Assembly (NCBI RefSeq): GCF_900130005.1
Contig: NZ_FQXP01000010.1
Coordinates: 88,235 to 152,234 of the forward strand
Length of the DNA: 64,000 bases
Reading direction: 5' to 3'
Source: Clostridium collagenovorans DSM 3089
GTDB lineage: Bacteria > Bacillota > Clostridia > Clostridiales > Clostridiaceae
The notes below the pieces were generated by a model. It was not told the origin of the DNA, searched no databases, and saw nothing but the letters and a program-made list of their open reading frames with translations. Position numbers and translations under genes: made by a program. How positions within the stretch are numbered: the first letter of the stretch is position 1; every line of letters begins with the position of its first letter. This document shows positions 25,381-33,828 of this stretch, one piece after another.

Positions 25381-25408
25381 TGGATAAGGTATCCATAGTG
25401 GGTACCTT
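25381..25408 (+). promoter_or_regulatory. Two mutually exclusive hairpins between trxA and grdE
   Basis: TGGATA-AGG-TATCCA (25381-25395) competes with a longer 10-bp helix pairing 25386-25395 with 25399-25408 (one wobble, 3-nt loop). No T-run follows. It may stabilise or process the mRNA, or adjust grdE expression relative to trxA. Confidence 0.45.
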
Positions 25409-25465
25409 ACTACATGAATATATATGTAAGACGTGTGCTTTCAATATTTCTAGGAGGTGAATTTA

Positions 25466-26752
25466 ATGCGTCTTGAAGTAGGTAAAATTTTTATAAAAGA
25501 TCTTCAATTTGGTGCAGAAACAAAAGTAGAAAATGGTGTTCTTTATGTTAATAAGGAAGAATTATTAAATGAAATCGGTGGTGACGAAAGAGTTGCTAGT
25601 ATCGATTTCGAAATCGCTAGACCAGGTGAGTCAGTGAGAATAATTCCAGTTAAAGACGTAATTGAACCAAGAGTTAAAGTAGAAGGAAAGGGTGGAATAT
25701 TCCCTGGATTCATCAGCAAAGTTGAAACAGTAGGTTCAGGAAGAACTCATGTTTTAAAAGGTGCTGCAGTTGTTACAACTGGTAAAATCGTTGGTTTCCA
25801 AGAAGGTATAGTTGATATGTGTGGAGAAGGTGCTAAATTTACACCATTCTCAAAAACAAACAACTTAGTAATTGTAGCTGAGCCTAAAGAAGGAATCGAT
25901 CAGCACAATCACGAAGAAGCTATTAGAACAATTGGTTTTAAAGCTGCAACTTACTTAGGAAAAGCTGGATTAAATGTTGAACCTGATGAGGTAAAAACTT
26001 ACGAGACTTTACCAATATTCGAACAAGCAAAATTATATCCAGAATTACCAAAAGTAGTTTATGTTTACATGTTACAAAGCCAAGGATTACTACACGATAC
26101 ATATGTATACGGTGTTGATGCTAAGAAAATCATCCCAACATTTATGTATCCAACAGAAGTATTTGATGGTGCTATAGTAAGTGGTAACTGTGTATCAGCT
26201 TGTGATAAGAACCCAAGTTATGTTCACATGAACCACCCAATTATCGAAGAGTTATACGAAAGACATGGTAAAGACTACAACTTTATGGGAGTAATCTTAA
26301 CTAACGAGAACGTATTCCTTGCTGATAAAGAAAGATCATCTAACTGGGTAGCTAAAATGGTTGAATTCTTAGGTGCTGACGCTGCTATAGTTTCAGAAGA
26401 AGGATTCGGTAACCCAGATGCTGACTTAGTTATGAACTGTAACAAAATCACTGATAAAGGTGTTAAGACTGTATTATTAACTGATGAGTACGCTGGACAA
26501 GACGGATGTTCTCAATCATTAGCTGACTCTACACCAAAAGGTGACGCTGTTGTAACAAACGGTAATGCTAACGAAGTAATCGTACTTCCAGTAATGGATA
26601 AAGTTATAGGACATCCAGAAGCTGCTAAAATTATCGCTGGTGCTAACAACGAAAGTTTAAGACCAGACGGATCAATCGAAGCTGAAATTCAAGTTATCAC
26701 TGGAGCTACTAGTGAAGTTGGATTCAACTACTTAACAGCTAGAGGATTCTAA
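25466..26752 (+). CDS. grdE: Glycine reductase protein B, pyruvoyl proprotein subunit GrdE
   Basis: The 428-residue proprotein belongs to component B. The autoprocessing site AIVSGNCVSACDKNP contains Cys242, which becomes the pyruvoyl group after cleavage at the Asn-Cys bond, giving alpha and beta chains. Cys242 is the position reported for GrdE. The pyruvoyl group forms a Schiff base with glycine in the substrate-specific component with GrdB. The ATG at 25466 has AGGAGGTG upstream. It is followed by grdA after 61 bases. Confidence 0.95.
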   Translation: MRLEVGKIFIKDLQFGAETKVENGVLYVNKEELLNEIGGDERVASIDFEIARPGESVRIIPVKDVIEPRVKVEGKGGIFPGFISKVETVGSGRTHVLKGAAVVTTGKIVGFQEGIVDMCGEGAKFTPFSKTNNLVIVAEPKEGIDQHNHEEAIRTIGFKAATYLGKAGLNVEPDEVKTYETLPIFEQAKLYPELPKVVYVYMLQSQGLLHDTYVYGVDAKKIIPTFMYPTEVFDGAIVSGNCVSACDKNPSYVHMNHPIIEELYERHGKDYNFMGVILTNENVFLADKERSSNWVAKMVEFLGADAAIVSEEGFGNPDADLVMNCNKITDKGVKTVLLTDEYAGQDGCSQSLADSTPKGDAVVTNGNANEVIVLPVMDKVIGHPEAAKIIAGANNESLRPDGSIEAEIQVITGATSEVGFNYLTARGF

Positions 26753-26813
26753 TTTAATTACTTAATAAAAGAATTTACTTGATATAAATATATTTCAAAG
26801 GAGATGTAGTCAA

Positions 26814-27284
26814 ATGTTAAAAGATAAGAAAGTTATCGCTATCGGCGACAGAGACGGTATACCAGGACCAGCTATCGAAGCTTGTGTTAAATCAGCAGGA
26901 GCAGAAGTAATATTCGCATCTACAGAATGTTTCGTCTGAACAGCTGCAGGTGCTATGGATCTGGAGATCCAAAACAGAGTTAAAGAATTAACTGAAAAAC
27001 ACGGTGCAGAAAATGTAGTAGTAATCGTTGGTGGAGCAGAGGCTGAAGCTTCTGGATTATCAGCTGAAACAGTAGCAGCAGGAGACCCAACATTTGCAGG
27101 TCCTCTAGCTGGTATAGCTTTAGGATTAGCAGCTTACCACATGGTTGAGCCAGAAATCAAAGATGCTTGTGATGCAGCAGTTTATGATGAGCAATGCGGA
27201 ATGATGGAAATGGTTTTAGACGTAGATGGTATTATCGAAGAAGTTAAAGCTGTTAGAGACGAGTTCTCTAAATATTCTCTTTAA
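26814..27284 (+). CDS. grdA: Glycine reductase protein A (selenoprotein), in-frame TGA
   Basis: The full gene encodes 156 residues plus stop. The TGA at 26937-26939 (residue 42) in the context CFV-U-TAAGAMDLE is the conserved redox-active motif of GrdA, with Cys39 as partner. Reading it as selenocysteine joins the N-terminal 41 residues, starting at ATG 26814 behind AAAGGAGATG, to the downstream frame. GrdA accepts the carboxymethyl group from component B as a Se-carboxymethyl-selenocysteine and passes it to GrdC/GrdD. Standard ORF calling would start falsely at 26955. A SECIS-like hairpin follows the TGA. Confidence 0.95.
26937..26970 (+). promoter_or_regulatory. Selenocysteine TGA and SECIS-like hairpin in grdA
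   Basis: The TGA is followed 17 bases later by GGATC-TGGA-GATCC (26957-26970), a perfect 5-bp apical stem with a 4-nt loop. It lies within the coding sequence, as expected for bacterial SECIS elements bound by SelB. Confidence 0.8.
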
Positions 27285-27378
27285 TTCTTAGAAACTAATA
27301 GTAACTTTACTGTTCAAAAATAAAAAAATAAACTAGCGGGTTTTAAATAGTAACTCCAGTTGAAGGGGGGCAATTACT

Positions 27379-28680
27379 TTGATTAAAGTAGTTCACTATA
27401 TTAATCAATTCTTCGCTAACATTGGTGGAGAAGAGATGGCTCATATTGAACCATCATGCAGAGAAGGGTTCGTAGGACCTGGTATGGCATTAGACAAAGC
27501 ATTTAAAGGAGAAGCTCAAATAGTTAAGACTATTATTTGTGGGGACTCTTACTTCGCTGAGCACCAAGCAGAGGCTGAAGAAACAATATTAGCTATGGTT
27601 AAAGAGGCAGGAGCAGATTTATTTATTGCTGGTCCAGCATTCAACGCAGGTAGATACGGTGTTGCTTGTGGTGCTATAGCTACAAAAGTTAAAGAAACTT
27701 TAAACATTCCAGTAATAACTGGTATGTATATAGAAAACCCAGGAGCAGATATGTACAAAAAATTTGTACACGTAATTTCTACTAAGAATAGTGCTGCTGG
27801 TATGAGAAGTGCAATCGGTCCAATGGCTACATTAGCTTTAAAATTAGCTAATGGTGAAGCTATCGGAACTCCAGCTGAAGAAGGATACATTCCAAGAGGA
27901 ATCAGAAAGAACTTCTTTGCTGAAGATAGAGGAGCTAAGAGAGCAGTTGAGATGCTTGTTAAGAAGTTAAAAGGTGAAGAATTCGTTACTGAATTCCCAA
28001 TGCCAGACTTCGATAGAGTTGAACCACAACCAGCTGTTAAAGATATAACTAAAGCTAGAATAGCTATTGTTACATCTGGTGGTATTGTACCAAAAGGAAA
28101 CCCAGACCACATTGAGTCTTCAAGTGCTTCTAAAATTGGTAAATACGACATCGAGGGTATTGATGATTTAACATCAGAAACTCACGAAACAGCACACGGT
28201 GGTCACGACCCTGTATATGCTAACGAAGACCCAGATAGAGTTATTCCAGTTGACGTATTAAGACAAATGGAAAAAGAAGGAAAAATCGGTGCTTTACACA
28301 GATACTTCTACTCTACAGTTGGTAACGGTACAGCAGTTGCATCTTCTAAAAAATTCGGTGCTGACACAGCAGCAGAATTAAAAGCAGATGGCGTAGATGC
28401 AGTTATATTAACTTCTACGTGAGGAACTTGTACTCGTTGCGGAGCAACGTTAGTTAAAGAAATAGAAAAGGTAATGCCAGTAGTTCACATGTGTACAATT
28501 ACACCTGTATCTGTAACAGTTGGTGCTAATAGAATTATCCCAACAATAGCAATACCTTACCCATTAGGTAACCCAAATCTTCACAGAGAAGAAGAAGTTG
28601 CTTTAAGAAGAAAGTTAGTTGAAAATGCATTAAAAGCTTTAGAAACTGAAATTTCTGAGCAAACAGTATTTGAATTCTAA
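27379..28680 (+). CDS. grdB: Glycine reductase protein B, selenoprotein subunit GrdB, in-frame TGA
   Basis: The full gene is 433 residues. The TGA at 28420-28422 (residue 348) sits in TST-U-GTCTRCGAT, the UxxC motif of GrdB. The two apparent ORFs on either side are therefore one selenoprotein in a single frame. GrdB is the glycine-specific selenosubunit of component B, working with the GrdE pyruvoyl chains to transfer the carboxymethyl group to GrdA. Start is TTG at 27379, eight bases after GGGGGG. Confidence 0.95.
28420..28449 (+). promoter_or_regulatory. Selenocysteine TGA and SECIS-like hairpin in grdB
   Basis: TGA is followed 12 bases later by CGTTGC-GGA-GCAACG (28435-28449), a perfect 6-bp stem. 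This is consistent with a bacterial SECIS. Confidence 0.8.
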
Positions 28681-28698
28681 TTTGAACTTATAATATAT

Positions 28699-28726
28699 GA
28701 ATTAGGGAACTCTAGTTCCCTAATTC
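28699..28726 (+). repeat. Inverted repeat between grdB and grdC
   Basis: A perfect 13-bp repeat (GAATTAGGGAACT / AGTTCCCTAATTC) has a 2-base centre and no T-run downstream. It is probably an mRNA-stabilising or partial attenuation hairpin between the A/B and C components of the operon. Confidence 0.6.
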
Positions 28727-28782
28727 TATGTATAAGGTAGCCATTATTTTCTATTATAAAAAAAACTTTTTTGATATCAATG

Positions 28783-28809
28783 TACAATGCACAATGTGCA
28801 ATGTACATG
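28783..28809 (+). repeat. Imperfect palindrome of CAATGTACAATGCACA type
   Basis: TGTACAATGCACA and TGTGCAATGTACA flank a central A with one mismatch. It lies in the 217-bp grdB-grdC gap. The style resembles small dispersed clostridial intergenic repeats, but no second copy is visible in this window. Confidence 0.4.
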
Positions 28810-28897
28810 TATATAGAATATATTGTAAATTGTGGATTGTATATTAAAAAATCTTAATTATCAATTAATTTCATAGGAATTATGAGGAGGTCATAAA

Positions 28898-30433
28898 ATG
28901 AGTTTTCCAGTAATTAAAAAAGCAGCTTATGTATTAGTAAATACTCCGGATATGATAATACATAACGGAACAACACAAATGGTAGAAAGAGCAACTAATC
29001 CAGATTCAGACTACCTAAAATCAATCAAAGAAAACACAAGAACTTTTGAGCAGGTTGTAGGATATGCTCCAAACCAAGTATATATAGGTAACATGACACC
29101 AGAAGAATTAGAAGCTATGCCAAAACCATGGTTCACTCAAAATGTTGAGGGTGCTAATAGATATGGTAAATTTGGTGAAATCATGCCTCAAGATGAATTC
29201 TACGGATTAATGAAAATATCTGACGTTTTTGATCTTGTTATGTTAGAAAAAGACTTCACTGAAGAAGTAAGAACTAAATTAGCTGGTCATAAATTATTAG
29301 CTGAAAAAGCAGCTGAAATGAAAGCTGGTTTTGAATTAGCTGAAATCGAAGAGCAAGTTAATAATAAAGGTGCAGAAAGATTAGATATGAATGGTAAGTT
29401 AGTAGGATGTGTAAAAAGAGCACACGACTACGATGAAAACTTATCATCTGAATATATGTTAGAAAACCTAGCTGTTAAAGCTTCAGGTGTTTTATCATTA
29501 ATGTATTTAGTAGATGGATTAGATGTACCAGTTGATGAAATTGGATATGTTATCGAATGTTCAGAAGAAGCTATCGGAGATATGAACCAAAGAGGTGGCG
29601 GTAACATCGCTAAAGCTGTTGGTGAAATAGTAGGATTAAAAGGTGCTACTGGAATCGATATGAGAGGTTTCTGTGCAGGTCCTTCTCACTCATTAGTTAA
29701 TGCAGCTGCATTAGTTAAATCTGGTGTATACAAACACGTAGTAGTAGTTGCTGGTGGATGTACAGCTAAATTAGGTATGAACGGTAAATCTCACATTGGT
29801 AAAAACATGCCAGTTATGGAAGATTGCTTAGGCGGATTCGCATTATTAATTTCTGAAAATGACGGTGTAAACCCAATAATCAGAACTGACGTTGTTGGTA
29901 GACATACAATTGGACACGGAGCTTCTCCACAAGCTGTATTAGAAGCTTTAGTATTAGATCCATTAAATGCTGCTGAATTAAAAATAACTGATATAGATAA
30001 ATTCTCTCCAGAAATGCAAACTTCAGAAATAACTGAACCAGCAGGAGCAGGAGATGTTCCAACTCAAAACTACAAAATGATAGGTGCATTAGCAGTTAAG
30101 AGTGGACAATTAGATAGAAAAGAATTACCAGCTTTCGTTAAAGGACATGGTTACCCAGGATTTGCTCCAACTCAAGGACATATCCCATCAGGAGTTCCAA
30201 TCGTTGGACATGGTAGAGATAGAATATTAGACGGTGGATTAAAGAACTTCATGATCGTTGGTAAAGGAAGCTTATTCTTAGGAAGAATGACAAACTTATT
30301 TGACGGTGTTTCAATAGTTGTTGAGAAAAACCCAGGTGTTGTTGAAGAAGGAAACGGAATCAACAAAGAAGAAGTTAAGTCAATGGTTGCAGATGCAATG
30401 AAAGACTTTGCTAAGTTCTTAATGCAAGAATAA
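28898..30433 (+). CDS. grdC: Glycine reductase component C, beta subunit GrdC
   Basis: The 511-residue protein has a thiolase/FabH-like fold: VIECSEEAIGDMNQRGGGN, GIDMRGFCAGPSHSLVNAA with a likely catalytic Cys, and VVVAGGCTAKLGMNG. With GrdD it converts the Se-carboxymethyl group on GrdA to an acetyl thioester and then acetyl phosphate, giving ATP via acetate kinase. AGGAGG precedes the ATG. grdD begins 31 bases after its stop. Confidence 0.94.
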   Translation: MSFPVIKKAAYVLVNTPDMIIHNGTTQMVERATNPDSDYLKSIKENTRTFEQVVGYAPNQVYIGNMTPEELEAMPKPWFTQNVEGANRYGKFGEIMPQDEFYGLMKISDVFDLVMLEKDFTEEVRTKLAGHKLLAEKAAEMKAGFELAEIEEQVNNKGAERLDMNGKLVGCVKRAHDYDENLSSEYMLENLAVKASGVLSLMYLVDGLDVPVDEIGYVIECSEEAIGDMNQRGGGNIAKAVGEIVGLKGATGIDMRGFCAGPSHSLVNAAALVKSGVYKHVVVVAGGCTAKLGMNGKSHIGKNMPVMEDCLGGFALLISENDGVNPIIRTDVVGRHTIGHGASPQAVLEALVLDPLNAAELKITDIDKFSPEMQTSEITEPAGAGDVPTQNYKMIGALAVKSGQLDRKELPAFVKGHGYPGFAPTQGHIPSGVPIVGHGRDRILDGGLKNFMIVGKGSLFLGRMTNLFDGVSIVVEKNPGVVEEGNGINKEEVKSMVADAMKDFAKFLMQE

Positions 30434-30464
30434 TTATTTCTTATTACGTGAAGAGGTGAAATCA

Positions 30465-31628
30465 ATGAGCCAAAATGTTGCTAAGCAAATGATTGCTGAT
30501 GTATTTAATGATATAGCTGACGGGCTTAAGAGCGGAAGATTTGGCAAAAAAGTAAGAATAGGTTTAACTATCCTTGGTTCTGAACACGGAGTAGAGGAAA
30601 TGGTTAAAGCTGCTGAGCTTGCTAAAGCTAAATACGATGATTTTGAGATCGTTTTAATCGGATCAAAAGTTGAAGGAGACTTCGAAATAGTTGAAGTTGA
30701 AACAGCTGAAGAAGGTCACAAAAAAATGACTGCTATGTTAGAAGCAGGAGAATTAGATGGATGCGTAACTCAACACTTTGACTTCCCAATCGGTGTTTCA
30801 ACAGTAGGTAAAGTTACAACTCCAGCTAAAGGTAGAGATATGATAATCGCTACTACAACTGGTACTACTTCAACAAATAGAGTTGAAGGAATGGTTATCA
30901 ACACAATTTCTGGTATCTGTGCTGCTAAAGCTTTAGGAATCAAAAATCCTAAAGTTGGTATCTTAAATGTAGAAGGTGCTAGACAAGTTGAAAGAATACT
31001 AAGAGAAGTTCAAGAACATGGATTCAAATTTGAATTTGCAGAATCTGCAAGAGCTGACGGTGGTGCAGTAATGAGAGGTAACGACCTTCTTGCTGGTACT
31101 CCAGATGTTATGGTTTGTGATTCATTAACTGGAAACATCTTAGTTAAAATGTTCTCATCTTTCACAACTGGTGGAGGATATGAGACTATAGGTGCTGGAT
31201 ATGGTCCTGGTATTGGTGATGGCTATGATAAATTAGTTAACATCGTATCAAGAGCATCAGGAGCTCCATTAATCGCTGAGGCATTAAGATACTGTGCGAG
31301 CTGTGCTCAAAACAAAGTATTAGAAATTGCTAAGGATGAATTTAAACAAGCTAAAAAAGCTGGTTTACAAGCTTCTATAGATAAAGTTTGTAAAAAGGCT
31401 AAAGCAGAATCTTCTGAAGAAGAAGTTAAAATGCCACCAAAGAAAGTTGTTACTTTCTCTATCCCAGGTATTGATATACTTGAGTTAGAAGATGCTTGTA
31501 AAGTATTATGGAAAGAAGGCATATATGCTGAAAGCGGAATGGGATGTACAGGTCCAATTATATTAGTTGGTGAGGACGAAGGCGAAAAGGCTGTAGAAGT
31601 TCTTAAAAAAGCTGAATATATCCAATAA
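30465..31628 (+). CDS. grdD: Glycine reductase component C, alpha subunit GrdD
   Basis: The 387-residue protein is related to phosphate acyltransferases (PlsX/Pta-like): DGCVTQHFDFPIGVSTVGKV, ARADGGAVMRGNDLLAGTPDV and LTGNILVKMFSSFTTGGGYE. Its C-terminus ESGMGCTGPIILVGEDE carries a conserved Cys. GrdD completes phosphorolysis of the acetyl-enzyme to acetyl phosphate. The ATG at 30465 follows AAGAGGTG; GTG 30456 is within that element. A strong terminator ends the operon. Confidence 0.94.
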   Translation: MSQNVAKQMIADVFNDIADGLKSGRFGKKVRIGLTILGSEHGVEEMVKAAELAKAKYDDFEIVLIGSKVEGDFEIVEVETAEEGHKKMTAMLEAGELDGCVTQHFDFPIGVSTVGKVTTPAKGRDMIIATTTGTTSTNRVEGMVINTISGICAAKALGIKNPKVGILNVEGARQVERILREVQEHGFKFEFAESARADGGAVMRGNDLLAGTPDVMVCDSLTGNILVKMFSSFTTGGGYETIGAGYGPGIGDGYDKLVNIVSRASGAPLIAEALRYCASCAQNKVLEIAKDEFKQAKKAGLQASIDKVCKKAKAESSEEEVKMPPKKVVTFSIPGIDILELEDACKVLWKEGIYAESGMGCTGPIILVGEDEGEKAVEVLKKAEYIQ

Positions 31629-31656
31629 TTGCTTTTAAAATATTCATAAATAATGA

Positions 31657-31693
31657 GAAGTTGTCGTAATGCGACAACTTCTTTATTTTTTTT
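31657..31693 (+). terminator. Operon terminator after grdD
   Basis: The 10-bp stem GAAGTTGTCG / CGACAACTTC with a 5-nt loop is followed by TTTATTTTTTTT. Confidence 0.92.
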
Positions 31694-31721
31694 GTTACTT
31701 GAAGAAAGATTTCAAAATATT

Positions 31722-31750
31722 TTGACAATAACTTTTTATGGAATTTTATA
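31722..31750 (+). promoter_or_regulatory. Probable promoter of the NhaC-family gene
   Basis: Consensus TTGACA at 31722-31727 is followed after 17 bases by TTTATA at 31745-31750, just downstream of the grd terminator. Confidence 0.5.
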
Positions 31751-31900
31751 GCATAATAATGCATAATATATATAAATGGTTATATAATCAAAATGTCATT
31801 TTCAATCTATTGGTTTAATGTTTTTCTATTATGTTATGTTATTAAATAGGTATTTTTATTCATTTTCCAAGGGTGAATAAAAATAAAAGGGGGGATTATC

Positions 31901-33472
31901 TTGGAAAATCTAGGTATATGGGCTTTGGTGCCGCCATTGGTAGCAATACTGCTGTGTTTCAAAACTAAAATGGTTCTATTATCACTTTTTGCAGGTGTTT
32001 TTGCTGCTGGGGTTATAGTATGTAGTGGAAATGTAGTTGCAGCAACAGGTTTTTCTTTAGAAACAATAATAGGTGAAGTAACAGATCCAGGAAATGCAAG
32101 TTTAATACTATTTACTTTATTCATGGGAGCTGGTATATCCTTCATATGGAGATTAGGGGGAAGTAGGGCTCTATCAGATTGGGCAAGAGCTAAGATTAAA
32201 AAGAGAAAGTATGTTGGGATAGGTGCTTGGCTTTTAGGAATGGTTATTAGTGTTAATGACTGTCTTATAGCAGCAATTGATGGTAATGTTTTTAGAGATA
32301 TTGCTAAAGAACAACGAGTATCATCAGAAAAGTTTTCATATATATTAGATGCTACAGCTGCACCTTCAGCATCATTATTTATTTCAGATTGGATAGCTTT
32401 TCAAATATCAATGATAGGACAAGGTATAGCGGCGGCAGGAATAGTTGGTGTAAGTGCTATGGGAGCTTATATAAAAACTATACCATATAATATCTATAGT
32501 ATATTCACATTGATTTTTGTTGGTATTATTGTTATATCAGGTTTAGATTATGGACCTATGTTAAAAGCTGAAAGAAGAGCAATGAAAACTGGAAAGTATT
32601 GTGCAGATGGTTCACAACCTATGCTAGATATAGGAAGTGAATTAGGAGAGCCTAAGGATGTCAAGCCGAGATTAGCTACATTTATAATACCTTTCATAGT
32701 AATGATAGCAGTTACTATATTTGGTTTTATTTGGACAGGAAGAGAAGGTGTTGGTATATTAGGAACTTTAGAAAATGCAGATGCTATTTTATCGCTTCTT
32801 TGGGGATCTTTTGCAATGTCAGTTAGTGGTTTTGTTTTAGCGATTGCTTACAAGATTATGCCTGTAAAAGAAGCTATGGATACATTTGTAGATGGATTTA
32901 AATTAATGGTTCTTACAGCTTGTATACTTGCATTAGCTTGGTCATTAAGTACAGCTACTAAAAATATGGGATTAGCTGATTTCTTAATTTCTAGCTTAGG
33001 GGATACGATTCCATTTTGGATTATGCCACTTATGATATTTGGATTAGGTATGATAGTAGCTTTTGCTACAGGTACATCTTGGGGTACTATGGCAATTATT
33101 ACGCCTATAGCAATACCACTAGTATATTCAATGACTGGGGATGTAAACACAGCTTTAATGGTTCCAGGTATTGCATTATCAGGAGCTGTATTTGGAGATC
33201 ACTGTTCACCTATTTCAGATACAACCGCCATGGCATCCATATTTAGTGGGGCTGATCATATAGACCATGTTAAAACTCAAGTTCCATATGGTTTAACTGT
33301 AGCTGGAGTTGTAGGTCTTATGTATTTATTAGTAGGTATCTTTAATTTGAAACCATATGTATTTATACCTCTAGGTATAATTATAATGTTTGGTATAGCA
33401 TATTTCTTAAATAAAATTAATAGAAAGCATATTGATGAATTAGAAGCAGAATTAAGTACTACAAAAGAATGA
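31901..33472 (+). CDS. NhaC-family Na+/H+ antiporter or related transporter
   Basis: The 523-residue protein has about 11-12 membrane helices and family motifs VISVNDCLIAAIDGNVF, ASLFISDWIAFQISM, ATGTSWGTMAIITPIAIPL and VFGDHCSPISDTTAMASIF. NhaC-type proteins exchange Na+ for H+ or for organic substrates across the plasma membrane. Its position right after the glycine reductase operon suggests a role in ion balance or amino acid/product exchange for glycine fermentation; that link is inferred. TTG start at 31901 with GGGGGG six bases upstream. Confidence 0.85.
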   Translation: MENLGIWALVPPLVAILLCFKTKMVLLSLFAGVFAAGVIVCSGNVVAATGFSLETIIGEVTDPGNASLILFTLFMGAGISFIWRLGGSRALSDWARAKIKKRKYVGIGAWLLGMVISVNDCLIAAIDGNVFRDIAKEQRVSSEKFSYILDATAAPSASLFISDWIAFQISMIGQGIAAAGIVGVSAMGAYIKTIPYNIYSIFTLIFVGIIVISGLDYGPMLKAERRAMKTGKYCADGSQPMLDIGSELGEPKDVKPRLATFIIPFIVMIAVTIFGFIWTGREGVGILGTLENADAILSLLWGSFAMSVSGFVLAIAYKIMPVKEAMDTFVDGFKLMVLTACILALAWSLSTATKNMGLADFLISSLGDTIPFWIMPLMIFGLGMIVAFATGTSWGTMAIITPIAIPLVYSMTGDVNTALMVPGIALSGAVFGDHCSPISDTTAMASIFSGADHIDHVKTQVPYGLTVAGVVGLMYLLVGIFNLKPYVFIPLGIIIMFGIAYFLNKINRKHIDELEAELSTTKE

Positions 33473-33688
33473 TTTTGGAATTAATATATAGAATATTTTG
33501 AATATTATGAATTGATTATGATGTCTATAATTGATTTGCTTAGAAGAGTTAAAACATTCAGAATATGTTTTGGTGTTAAGTTTATAATATATTAGTTTAA
33601 AAAGTTTATTTTCTTTAAGAGTTAATGTACTTAAAGAAAAATATATTTAAATATAAAGTTTATTAAGTTTCAATATATATGAATATGA

Positions 33689-33735
33689 AGCCCATATCTT
33701 AGGTATGTTTATCTAGGATATGGGCTAATTTAATA
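33689..33735 (+). terminator. Hairpin terminator upstream of tldD
   Basis: AGCCCATATC (33689-33698) pairs with GATATGGGCT (33717-33726), extended by TAG/CTA, and is followed by AATTTAATAATTTT. It probably ends the NhaC transcript 217 bases past its stop; the 356-bp gap holds nothing else recognised. Confidence 0.75.
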
Positions 33736-33828
33736 ATTTTATAAACTAATAATAAATTACATTATTTAAATAAGAATAATATGCATACATTATATAGAGT
33801 ATATGTTTTATAAAAGGGGGGCAGATTC

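Noticed and set aside
26814..26954. grdA looks truncated by TGA at 26937, suggesting a pseudogene or a start at 26955
   Set aside because: The TGA lies at the conserved selenocysteine position with GrdA motifs continuous on both sides, a SECIS-like hairpin and a proper ribosome site at 26814.
28420..28473. grdB appears to be two separate genes (27379-28422 and 28474-28680)
   Set aside because: Both parts are in the same frame and join through the conserved UxxC motif of GrdB, so this is one selenoprotein.
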